A stretch of DNA of 42,398 nt from an uncultured Collinsella sp. Its GTDB lineage: Bacteria; Actinomycetota; Coriobacteriia; Coriobacteriales; Coriobacteriaceae. Below the pieces are notes generated by a model. The model worked only from the letters and a program-made list of their open reading frames with translations. It was not told where the DNA came from and ran no database searches. The position numbers and the translations under genes are program-made. The DNA lies in NCBI GenBank assembly GCA_902472315.1, contig CABRNM010000014.1:1-42398 (forward strand). Direction: 5' to 3'. Shown here in pieces: positions 6,770-13,646 of the stretch. The stretch's first letter is position 1, and every line of letters starts with the position of its first letter.

Positions 6770-8947
6770 ATGTCCGAGCTGTGCTCCGTGCCGCGCGTCT
6801 CGGAGCGCTTTGCCCAGAGCAATGCGCTCGACGAGGATATCGCGCGACTCAAATATGTTTCGGGTAAACGTGAGGAGGCCCTTCGCCGTCTGGGAATTCG
6901 GACGGTGGGGGACCTCCTTCTCCATATCCCTCATCGATATCTCGACTTCACGCGCTCCTGGTCTATCGAGATGGCGCCCATCGGTACCGTTTGCACGATA
7001 GTCGCCACGGTCGATCGCATTGTTCAAAAGCAGCCTCGCCCGCGTATGCAGGTGACCGAGGTCTCGCTGGTGGACGAGACGGGCGTGCTACACGTCGCCT
7101 TTTTCCGTCAGCCATGGATTGCCCAGCAGTTTAAGCAGGGAGACCGCCTGGCCGTGATGGGTAAGGTCGAGTTTGCCTACGGCTTTAAGCAGATGGCCTC
7201 GCCGCATTTCGAAAAGCTCGAGGACGGGCGTGCCGCGGGCACCATCCTGCCGGTCCATTACGTGAGCGATGGCGTGAGCCAGGCGTGGATGCGCCGCATC
7301 GTTAGCGGCGCGCTCGAGGTCGTCGGCAATCCCTTCGACCCGATTCCCGCACGAGTGCGCGCCAAGCGCCGCCTGATGAGCAATGCCCGCGCGCTGCGCT
7401 CAATTCACTTTCCATCGAGCATGGCCGAGCGCGACATCGCGCGGCGGCGTCTTGCCTACGAGGAGTGTCTTTGCTTGCAGCTCGCGCTGCGCCTGCGCAA
7501 CGACGGCGGCTTGGTCGAAGTCGCTCCCTACGCCCATGTCGCGGGCGAGCACCTGGCGGCGCTCAGGGAAGCCCTGCCGTTTTCGCTGAGCGACGAGCAG
7601 GAGGCCGCGTTCCAAGACATCCTGCACGATATGTGCGATGGCGGGCGCGTGATGAACCGCCTGCTACTGGGCGACGTCGGTACCGGCAAGACGGCCGTCG
7701 CCGCCTGCGCGCTGGCTGTCGCGGCCGATTCGGGCACTCAGTCCTGCGTTATGGCGCCTACGGGCGTGCTGGCGCGCCAATATGCCGATAAGACCGGCCC
7801 CTTGCTCTCCCAGGCTGGCATGTCTTGGGCGCTCCTGACGAGTGCCACGCCGGCGGCCGGGCGCGAGCAGATCCATGCGCAGCTGGAATCGGGCGAGCTC
7901 GACGTCCTCTTTGGAACCCACGCGGTCCTTTCGGACAACGTGGCGTTTAAGCATCTGTCGCTTGTCGTCATCGACGAGCAGCACCGCTTTGGTGTGGGCC
8001 AGCGCAATGCTCTGCGTGCCAAGGGCCCGGGTGCCGACCTTCTCGTTATGACGGCCACGCCCATCCCGCGCACGTTGGCGCTCTCGGTCTACGGCGACCT
8101 TGACACGAGCATCATTCGCCATCGACCTGTTCCGGGTGCGGGCGTTACGACGCGCGTGCTCACCGAGTCGAACCGCGACCTGGCCTACGGCGCCATCCGC
8201 GATGCCCACGCAAGGGGCCAGCAGGCCTACGTGATTTGCCCGCTCGTGGAGCCGAGCGACTCGGCCGATGAGCTTGAGGATGTTCCTGGTATCGCTCGTG
8301 ACGACGAGGGCCGTGTGACCGTGCCCGTGCCGCTGCACGATACGGCAACCGAGCTCGACCGACTGCGTCTGGCGCTGCCGGGACTTACCATCGAGCGCCT
8401 TCACGGCCGCATGCCGGCGGGGGAGAAGGACCGCGTGATCGACGCCTTCAAGCGCGGCGAGATTGACGTGCTCGTCTCGACCACGGTGGTCGAGGTGGGC
8501 GTCGACGTGCCCAACGCCACCGTCATGGTTATCGAGAACGGCGAGCGCTTTGGCTTGGCGGCCCTGCACCAGCTGCGCGGTCGCGTGGGTCGCGGCAGCG
8601 TTTCGGGCACCTGCCTGGTCATGACGCACTCCAAGGGCAACGGCGGCGCGTCGGCGGCACAAGACCGCCTCCAGTCGCTCGAAAAGACCTCGGACGGTTT
8701 TACGCTCGCCCAGATGGACCTGCGCCTGCGCCACGAGGGCGAGATTCTTGGCTACCGTCAGCATGGCGGCGTGACCCTGCGCTTTGTGGACCTAGACGCC
8801 GACGAGGATCTTATCGAATGGGCCCATTTGGACGCGGTCGAGCTCTTGCGGTATGCTTGCAACCTTGACTCCGTGGCGACGCGTCCTTTGCGCGATGCGG
8901 TCGCCACGCGCTATCGACATATCTTTAAGGAGGTCAGCGGAGGATGA
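6770..8947 (+). CDS. recG: ATP-dependent DNA helicase RecG
   Basis: Branch-migration helicase that remodels stalled replication forks and Holliday junctions. The 725 residues contain an N-terminal wedge domain of OB fold (about residues 70-150), a superfamily 2 motor with Walker A GDVGTGKT at 301-308, a Walker B box DEQH at 402-405 (the usual RecG form), ATPIPRT in motif III, and the C-terminal helicase domain with QLRGRVGRG. The start ATG 6770 lacks a strong ribosome binding site and follows fakA by 10 bases, so coupling is likely. The last codons overlap rsmD by 4 bases (ATGA). Confidence 0.97.
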   Translation: MSELCSVPRVSERFAQSNALDEDIARLKYVSGKREEALRRLGIRTVGDLLLHIPHRYLDFTRSWSIEMAPIGTVCTIVATVDRIVQKQPRPRMQVTEVSLVDETGVLHVAFFRQPWIAQQFKQGDRLAVMGKVEFAYGFKQMASPHFEKLEDGRAAGTILPVHYVSDGVSQAWMRRIVSGALEVVGNPFDPIPARVRAKRRLMSNARALRSIHFPSSMAERDIARRRLAYEECLCLQLALRLRNDGGLVEVAPYAHVAGEHLAALREALPFSLSDEQEAAFQDILHDMCDGGRVMNRLLLGDVGTGKTAVAACALAVAADSGTQSCVMAPTGVLARQYADKTGPLLSQAGMSWALLTSATPAAGREQIHAQLESGELDVLFGTHAVLSDNVAFKHLSLVVIDEQHRFGVGQRNALRAKGPGADLLVMTATPIPRTLALSVYGDLDTSIIRHRPVPGAGVTTRVLTESNRDLAYGAIRDAHARGQQAYVICPLVEPSDSADELEDVPGIARDDEGRVTVPVPLHDTATELDRLRLALPGLTIERLHGRMPAGEKDRVIDAFKRGEIDVLVSTTVVEVGVDVPNATVMVIENGERFGLAALHQLRGRVGRGSVSGTCLVMTHSKGNGGASAAQDRLQSLEKTSDGFTLAQMDLRLRHEGEILGYRQHGGVTLRFVDLDADEDLIEWAHLDAVELLRYACNLDSVATRPLRDAVATRYRHIFKEVSGG

Positions 8948-9588
8948 GAATCATCGGCGGTGAATGGCGCGGCCGCAAGATCGAGGAGCCGCGCGGGCGC
9001 GATGTCACCCGTCCCACGACCGATCGCGTGCGCGAGGCGTGCGCGTCGATGGTCATGTCGGCGTTCGACTTTGACCTGGACGAGGTGCGCGTGCTGGATG
9101 CCTTTGGCGGCTCCGGCGCCCTGGGTATCGAGATGCTCTCGCGCGGCGCCCGCTCGCTCACCACGTTCGAGATCGATCGCAATGCCGCCCGTCTGATCAC
9201 TAAGAATATCGAGTCGCTGTGCCGCGACCGCTCGCGTTGGCGTGTCGTTACCGGCGATGTGCTGGCGAGCGCCTCGCGCGGCCGTGTGCCGGGTGGTCCC
9301 TTTGACCTGATCTTGCTCGACCCGCCCTATGCCTTTGGCGCCGAGCCGGTCGAGGAGCTGCTGCAAAATCTTTCCCAGCAGGGACTGCTGGCGCCCGGGG
9401 CTTTTGCCCTGTTTGAGCATGCCGCAGCCGATGCAGGTGCTCATCCGGCTTGTTTTAAGACCGTGCGAGAGAAGCGCTACGGCATTACCTCGGTTGACTT
9501 GCTGCGCTGGGTGGCCGAGGACGAGAACGATCATGCTGACGAGAACGAAAATGACAAGGATGCGCCTTCGGAGGACACCCATGAATGA
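8944..9588 (+). CDS. rsmD: 16S rRNA (guanine(966)-N2)-methyltransferase RsmD
   Basis: Transfers a methyl group from S-adenosylmethionine to G966 of 16S rRNA during small-subunit assembly. It begins with the signature MRIIGGEWRGRKI. The SAM-binding segment LDAFGGSGALGIE and the catalytic DPPY at 126-129 are intact. The last 25 or so residues are an acidic tail rich in Asp, Glu and Asn, beyond the normal enzyme core. An aaggaggtcagcggagg stretch just before the start gives a strong ribosome binding site inside recG. The 3' end overlaps coaD by 8 bases. The rsmD-coaD pair is widely conserved. Confidence 0.95.
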   Translation: MRIIGGEWRGRKIEEPRGRDVTRPTTDRVREACASMVMSAFDFDLDEVRVLDAFGGSGALGIEMLSRGARSLTTFEIDRNAARLITKNIESLCRDRSRWRVVTGDVLASASRGRVPGGPFDLILLDPPYAFGAEPVEELLQNLSQQGLLAPGAFALFEHAAADAGAHPACFKTVREKRYGITSVDLLRWVAEDENDHADENENDKDAPSEDTHE

Positions 9589-10078
9589 CACCATCAACCG
9601 CGTGATCGTCCCGGGCACCTTCGATCCCATCACCTTTGGCCATATCGACGTGATCCGCCGAGCTCGCCGCATCTTTCCCAGCGTGATCGTCGCCGTGGCC
9701 GAATCGCAGGGTAAAAACGGCGTGGGTACCACCTTTATGCTCGACGAGCGCGTGGCACTGGCCCGCGAGGCCCTCGGTGATTTGGACGGCGTCGAGGTAC
9801 TGCCCTTCACCGGCCTGCTGGTCGACTTTGCACGTGAACAGAGGGCGGGTGCCGTCGTTAAGGGTCTGCGCGCCATGACCGACTTTGAGTATGAGCTGCA
9901 GCAGGCCGACCTCAACTATCGCCTGGATAGCGAGCTGGAGTCCATCTTTGTCATGAGTGCTCCGCAGTACGGCTATATCTCGAGTTCGGTGGTGCGCCAG
10001 ATCGCGTCGCTTGGCAGCGACGTGTCGACGTTTGTGCCGCCCAACGTGGTCGAAGCACTCAAACATCGCTTTTCGTGA
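9581..10078 (+). CDS. coaD: Phosphopantetheine adenylyltransferase
   Basis: Catalyses the penultimate step of coenzyme A synthesis, joining 4'-phosphopantetheine and ATP to dephospho-CoA. The 165 residues show the nucleotidyltransferase signature PGTFDPITFGH (residues 11-21), KGLRAMTDFEYE, and the C-terminal SSSVVRQIA element. A longer in-frame opening exists upstream but lies in rsmD. ATG 9581 is chosen because ggagg ends 6 bases before it and the protein then starts like family members. CoA supplies the arm of the acyl carrier protein encoded downstream. Confidence 0.97.
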   Translation: MNDTINRVIVPGTFDPITFGHIDVIRRARRIFPSVIVAVAESQGKNGVGTTFMLDERVALAREALGDLDGVEVLPFTGLLVDFAREQRAGAVVKGLRAMTDFEYELQQADLNYRLDSELESIFVMSAPQYGYISSSVVRQIASLGSDVSTFVPPNVVEALKHRFS

Positions 10079-10100
10079 CGTTTTTTATTGCCTGGTGGCA

Positions 10101-10111
10101 TGTGGTAAACT
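10101..10111 (+). promoter_or_regulatory. Extended -10 promoter before the SepIVA-like gene
   Basis: TGTG-G-TAAACT fits the TRTGn extended -10 form, as before rpoD and rpmF. No convincing -35 is present. It would start a transcript carrying the SepIVA-like gene, the DUF177 gene and perhaps rpmF. Confidence 0.5.
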
Positions 10112-10146
10112 AACACAATGATATGTTACCTATGAAAGGAGACCGG

Positions 10147-10644
10147 ATGCCGGGCGAGAATTTTCCTGGCGACAGGATCGTGAGTCTTGTCGACGAGCTC
10201 GAGGGGCTCATCGAAGAGGCTAAGACGCCGTTCGGCAAGAACGCCCAGATGAAGGTTATCGACGCCGACGTCTTCTTTAACATCCTCGATGAGATCCGCA
10301 TGAGCTATCCCGAGGAGTGGCAGAAGTCCCGCCGTATCCTCAAAGAGCGCGAGGAGCTTATGGCCTCCGCCGCCGCCCAGGCCGATTCCATCATTGCCGA
10401 TGCTCAGCAGCAGGCGCTCACCATTGCCGGTGAGCAGGAGATCGTCCGCTTAGCCCAGCAGCAGGCCGACGACATCCGCGACCGTGCCCAGCAGTACGAG
10501 CGCGAGACGCGTTATGCCGCCGAGGATTACGCCGAGCAGGTCTTTACGCACCTCGAGGAGAACCTTAAGAGTCTGACCGGCACCGTCACTCGTTGCCGTC
10601 AGCAGCTCAACGAGGGCGCCGCCCAGCAGAACGGTCAGTGGTAA
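10147..10644 (+). CDS. SepIVA-like coiled-coil protein (DivIVA / ATP synthase subunit B-like)
   Basis: A 165-residue protein. Residues 8-60 (VSLVDELEGLIEEAK, then DADVFFNILDEIRMSYPEEW) resemble the N-terminal part of mycobacterial SepIVA, and an Ala/Gln/Glu-rich coiled coil follows at about residues 68-150. Automatic annotation often labels such proteins F0 subunit B because of the coiled coil, but no membrane segment is present. The setting, between coaD and the DUF177 gene, is that of Rv2927c (SepIVA) in Mycobacterium tuberculosis, a septation and polar growth factor. The role here is inferred. The start is ATG 10147 with AAGGAG 5 bases upstream; ATG 10123 lies before that site. The stop shares a base with the next start. 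Confidence 0.8.
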   Translation: MPGENFPGDRIVSLVDELEGLIEEAKTPFGKNAQMKVIDADVFFNILDEIRMSYPEEWQKSRRILKEREELMASAAAQADSIIADAQQQALTIAGEQEIVRLAQQQADDIRDRAQQYERETRYAAEDYAEQVFTHLEENLKSLTGTVTRCRQQLNEGAAQQNGQW

Positions 10645-11198
10645 TGGCTGAGTTCCCGAGCGTAACCGTCGATCTTTCCGAGCAGCTCGAGTTTCCCGGA
10701 GACTCTTATCCGCTGACCGGCAAGGTCGATGTCGCCACCTACACGGTGGGCGAGAAGGAGTACCAGCTGCAGGACGGCATTTCCTACGACGTGGTCTTTA
10801 CCAACGCCGGTACCGGTGTTCTGCTTTCGGGCATGGTCCGCGCTCACGCCACCGGCGAGTGCGATCGCTGCCTGGAGCCCGCATCGTTTGATATCGCAGG
10901 CGAGATCGAGGAGTTCTACCTCTTTAACGAGCCCGAGGACCCCGAGGCCTACGAAGACGGCTACGAGTTGCTGGGCGAGGATCGCATTGTCGATCTGGGC
11001 GAGCCCATCAACGACGCGGTCGTCATGGACACGCCGTTCGTTGTCCTGTGCAAGCCCGATTGCCGCGGCCTTTGCCCCACCTGTGGCATCAATCTCAACG
11101 TCGAGCAATGCGATTGCGCCGCCAAGGCGGAGGCCGAATGGGCCGCTGCCACGGAAAATCCATTTGCAGCATTAAAGAATCTCAAGCTTGACGAGTAA
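10644..11198 (+). CDS. DUF177 (YceD-like) protein
   Basis: A 184-residue YceD/DUF177 family protein. The family is linked to 23S rRNA or large-subunit assembly and is nearly always encoded next to rpmF, as here; the biochemical role is not settled. Visible features are CDRCLEP (C73, C76), the conserved LGEPINDAVVMDTP region, and a C-terminal cysteine cluster CKPDC and CPTC that may bind zinc. The start ATG 10644 overlaps the preceding stop as TAATG, so translation is probably coupled. A longer frame to 10593 lies inside the upstream gene. A promoter for rpmF begins only a few bases after the stop. Confidence 0.92.
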   Translation: MAEFPSVTVDLSEQLEFPGDSYPLTGKVDVATYTVGEKEYQLQDGISYDVVFTNAGTGVLLSGMVRAHATGECDRCLEPASFDIAGEIEEFYLFNEPEDPEAYEDGYELLGEDRIVDLGEPINDAVVMDTPFVVLCKPDCRGLCPTCGINLNVEQCDCAAKAEAEWAAATENPFAALKNLKLDE

Positions 11199-11201
11199 AA
11201 C

Positions 11202-11212
11202 TGTGGTAGTAT
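11202..11212 (+). promoter_or_regulatory. Extended -10 promoter of rpmF
   Basis: TGTG-G-TAGTAT lies just after the DUF177 stop and about 50 bases before rpmF. TTGACG at 11188-11193 would make a good -35, but the spacing of 13 is too short, so the extended -10 is the main signal. Confidence 0.5.
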
Positions 11213-11262
11213 CGCTACTTGCGCGTAATCGCCACACTGGATAGTTCATAAGGAAGGTCACT

Positions 11263-11442
11263 ATGCCCGTACCTAAACAAAAGCAGGGTCGTATCCGCAC
11301 CCATACCCGTCGTTCCGCCAACATGAAGATCTCGGCTGCGGCTCAGTCCACGTGCCCCCGTTGCGGCGCTGTTAAGCTCCCGCACCACGTGTGCCCCAGC
11401 TGCGGTTTCTACAAGGACCGCGAGGTTATCGTTACCGAGTAA
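11263..11442 (+). CDS. rpmF: 50S ribosomal protein L32
   Basis: A 59-residue ribosomal protein of the large subunit. It starts MPVPKQKQGRIRTHTRRS, the usual L32 opening (MAVPK(R/K)), and ends with a four-cysteine zinc ribbon formed by CPRC and CPSC, so this is the zinc-binding form. aggaagg lies upstream of ATG 11263. It follows the DUF177 gene, its standard partner. No problem in the reading frame. Confidence 0.97.
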   Translation: MPVPKQKQGRIRTHTRRSANMKISAAAQSTCPRCGAVKLPHHVCPSCGFYKDREVIVTE

Positions 11443-11445
11443 CGG

Positions 11446-11451
11446 TATACT
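11446..11451 (+). promoter_or_regulatory. Possible -10 upstream of plsX
   Basis: TATACT, preceded by CGG, lies right after the rpmF stop. The same CGGTATACT occurs before rarA. No clear -35 is present. If it is used, the hairpin at 11483-11512 falls in the plsX leader. Confidence 0.35.
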
Positions 11452-11482
11452 CTGGATACGATGCCGTTCCAACTGGAACCAC

Positions 11483-11512
11483 AATGGCCGGCTCAATGAG
11501 TCGGCCATTTTT
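11483..11512 (+). terminator. Terminator or attenuator hairpin between rpmF and plsX
   Basis: aatggccggctc pairs with gagtcggccatt (12 base pairs with one G-U, loop AAT) and is followed by a TTT run. It probably ends the rpmF transcript. The plsX start is only 18 bases further on. Confidence 0.85.
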
Positions 11513-11530
11513 GTATAAGGAGCATATGAA

Positions 11531-12550
11531 ATGAGTAACGTTCGCGTTTGTGTAGACGTTGTGGGCGGAGACGAGAGGCCCCAGGTTGTCCTCGACGGTA
11601 TCGAGGCTGCGCTCGAGGCAGATTCCGAGATCGAGATTTTGGCCGTCGGTCCCGCCGAAATCGTCAACCCCTTTGCCGCAGCGCATGCCCGCGTGGAGGC
11701 CTTGGAGGCCCCCGACGTCATCAGCATGGAGGACGATCCTATCCGCGCCGTGATGACCAAGCGCAAGTCCTCGATCGTGCTTGCGTGCCGTGCCATTAAG
11801 AAGGGCAATGCGGACGCGTTTTTCTCGGCCGGCTCGACCGGTGCCATGACCGCTGCCGCCACGGCGTACGTCACGCCGTTTAGGTATTTGGCGGAGGGCA
11901 AGAAGCAGCCGGTCCGTCCGTGCTTGACCAACGCACTGCCCAATCGCGCCGGCGGCCTGACGGTGCTGTGCGATATGGGCGCCAATCCCGATGTCACGGT
12001 GGACGACATGGTGCGTTTCGCCCAGATGGGCTCTGCCTATGCTCGGGTGGTTTTGGGCATTGAGCATCCCCGCGTGGGCCTGCTTGCCAACGGCACCGAG
12101 GACGAGAAGGGCTCCAACTTTACCAAGTCGTGCTTCCCGGCCATGAAGACCGCGGTTCCCGGCTTTGTGGGCAACTGTGAGGGCACCGACCTTACGTCGG
12201 GCAATTTTGACGTCGTGGTCGCCGACGGCATGTCGGGCAACATCGCGCTCAAGGCCACCGAGGGTGCTGCCAAGTTTTTGCTGCAGGAGCTCAAGGGTGC
12301 CTTTATGTCCTCGCTCGGCACCAAGATCGCCGCGCTGCTCATCAAAAAGCAGATGCGTGAGATTAAGGCCAAGCTTTCGGGCGACGCCAAGGGCGGCGCG
12401 ATTCTGCTGGGCCTGCGCGGTGTCGTGTTGATCGGCCACGGCGCCACGTCGGTCGAGGCCGTCAAGAACGGTACGCTTGCCGCGGCCCAGGCCGTACGTG
12501 CCGGGCTTGTCCAGGACGTTGCCAATTCCATGGACGGTATCGTTTTGTAA
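11531..12550 (+). CDS. plsX: Phosphate acyltransferase PlsX
   Basis: Peripheral membrane enzyme that converts acyl-ACP and phosphate to acyl-phosphate, the acyl donor for PlsY. The 339 residues carry the opening motif VDVVGGDERP (usually VDAMGGDxAP), FFSAGSTGA, CDMGAN and ADGMSGNIALKATEG, all typical. The start ATG 11531 has AAGGAG with 8-base spacing. A two-codon frame ATG AAA TGA begins at 11526, and its stop overlaps the plsX start; its spacing to the ribosome binding site is too short to be favoured. acpP follows after 114 bases. Together with fakA upstream, this supports both de novo and exogenous fatty acid use. Confidence 0.96.
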   Translation: MSNVRVCVDVVGGDERPQVVLDGIEAALEADSEIEILAVGPAEIVNPFAAAHARVEALEAPDVISMEDDPIRAVMTKRKSSIVLACRAIKKGNADAFFSAGSTGAMTAAATAYVTPFRYLAEGKKQPVRPCLTNALPNRAGGLTVLCDMGANPDVTVDDMVRFAQMGSAYARVVLGIEHPRVGLLANGTEDEKGSNFTKSCFPAMKTAVPGFVGNCEGTDLTSGNFDVVVADGMSGNIALKATEGAAKFLLQELKGAFMSSLGTKIAALLIKKQMREIKAKLSGDAKGGAILLGLRGVVLIGHGATSVEAVKNGTLAAAQAVRAGLVQDVANSMDGIVL

Positions 12551-12587
12551 GAGCCCCGTTACGTGGCTCAACCTGTACCGTGTGGGG

Positions 12588-12593
12588 TAGAAT
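12588..12593 (+). promoter_or_regulatory. Possible -10 of acpP
   Basis: TAGAAT preceded by TGTGGGG lies about 70 bases before acpP. The hexamer overlaps the left arm of the inverted repeat at 12591-12622. No clear -35. Confidence 0.4.
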
Positions 12594-12622
12594 CGGAGCC
12601 GTATTGCAACGCGGCTCCGATT
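12591..12622. repeat. Inverted repeat between plsX and acpP
   Basis: aatcggagccg and cggctccgatt form a perfect 11-base-pair inverted repeat with a 10-base spacer. It could be a terminator for plsX, although the tract after it is gttgtgttgtgtt and not a T run. It could also be an operator, because it covers the candidate acpP -10 and start site. Confidence 0.7.
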
Positions 12623-12664
12623 GCCGTGTTGTGTTGTGTTCCATGACATACGAGAGGAAGCGCT

Positions 12665-12907
12665 ATGGACCGCTCCGAAATCTTCGATAAGATCGCCGAA
12701 ATCGCCGCTGACGTGCTGGGCGTCGATGTCGCCGACATTAGCGACGAGACCACTTTTGACGATCTCGATGCCGATTCGCTCGAGCGTCTGCAGCTGGTGA
12801 CGGCCATCGAGGACGAGTTCGACCTCGAAATCGATGACGAGACCCTGCTGTCGCTCAACTCTGTCGCCGACGCCGTCGACGCGATCGAAAACGCCAAGGA
12901 GGCCTAA
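12665..12907 (+). CDS. acpP: Acyl carrier protein
   Basis: Small acidic carrier (80 residues) of growing acyl chains in fatty acid synthesis. The phosphopantetheine attachment site is the serine of DADSLERLQL; the usual motif is DSLD, so Glu replaces Asp. Helices and acidic surface are as in the family. The start ATG 12665 is preceded by gaggaagcgct. Its last codons contain AAGGAGG, the ribosome binding site of rnc. The plsX-acpP-rnc order is common. Confidence 0.96.
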   Translation: MDRSEIFDKIAEIAADVLGVDVADISDETTFDDLDADSLERLQLVTAIEDEFDLEIDDETLLSLNSVADAVDAIENAKEA

Positions 12908-12910
12908 GTC

Positions 12911-13636
12911 TTGGCTTTGTCTGAACGACTCACGCGCGCCCAGGAGATTCTGGGCCATGAGTTCAATAACAAGGTGCTGCTGCGCGCGGCGCTCACGCAT
13001 CCCTCGGCCGTCGAGGGCCTGCCGGTCTCTGCCAGCTATGAGCGCCTTGAATTTTTGGGCGATTCCATTTTGGGCGCCGTGGTGGCCCGTTCGCTCTTTG
13101 AGTCCTATCCCGAGTTTGACGAGGGCAAGCTCACACGCCTGAAGGTGTCCCTTGTCTCGGGCGCCACGCTGTCCGAGGTGTCGCACGAGCTGGGTATCGA
13201 CGACATCATCATCTTTGGCGCCTCCGAGACCGGTACCGGCGCGCGCGGCCTGCGCTCGGCGCTTGAGAACGTTTACGAGTCGCTCGTGGGCGCGTTGTAT
13301 CTGGATGCCGGTTGGGATGCGGCGGCGGAGTTCATCCACCGTACGCTTAAGCCGCACCTGGCCACCGAGCGTGCCGAGCACCCCGCGAACCCCAAGTCGT
13401 TCTTGCAGGAGTGCGTGCAGGCAGACGGCCACGAGCCTCCCGCGTATAAGCTGGTCGGCTCCGAGGGCCCTGCACATGCGCCCACCTTTACCGCTGTGGT
13501 GCTCATCGACGGTATTCGCCAGGGCCGCGGCACCGGTTCCTCCAAGAAGGAGGCCGAGGGGGCCGCTGCACTCGAGGCGCTCGACCGCATGGGCTACACC
13601 ACCAACGGCGTGATTCTTAACAAGAAGCCTGTTTAA
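12911..13636 (+). CDS. rnc: Ribonuclease III
   Basis: Double-strand-specific endoribonuclease that matures rRNA precursors and cleaves structured mRNAs. The 241 residues show the signature ERLEFLGDSILG at 44-55 and the second catalytic cluster NVYESLVGALYLDAG with E123. A C-terminal double-stranded RNA binding domain lies at about residues 165-232, ending KKEAEGAAALEALDRM. The start is TTG 12911, chosen because AAGGAGG at 12896-12902 is 8 bases upstream and the protein then opens as expected. smc follows 10 bases after the stop. Confidence 0.96.
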   Translation: MALSERLTRAQEILGHEFNNKVLLRAALTHPSAVEGLPVSASYERLEFLGDSILGAVVARSLFESYPEFDEGKLTRLKVSLVSGATLSEVSHELGIDDIIIFGASETGTGARGLRSALENVYESLVGALYLDAGWDAAAEFIHRTLKPHLATERAEHPANPKSFLQECVQADGHEPPAYKLVGSEGPAHAPTFTAVVLIDGIRQGRGTGSSKKEAEGAAALEALDRMGYTTNGVILNKKPV

Positions 13637-13646
13637 GCGAGGAACC

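Noticed and set aside
4555..6852. Open frame of more than 700 codons on the minus strand opposite fakA
   Set aside because: It mirrors fakA codon by codon, has no ribosome binding site and no family-like motifs. Long antisense frames are expected in GC-rich genes with strong third-position bias; the same holds for 11432-14017, 24781-27072, 30240-32000 and 36529-38400.
11526..11534. Two-codon upstream frame (ATG AAA TGA) overlapping the plsX start
   Set aside because: The ribosome binding site is only 3 bases from this ATG and 8 from the plsX ATG, so plsX is favoured. Minimal frames of this size occur often by chance.
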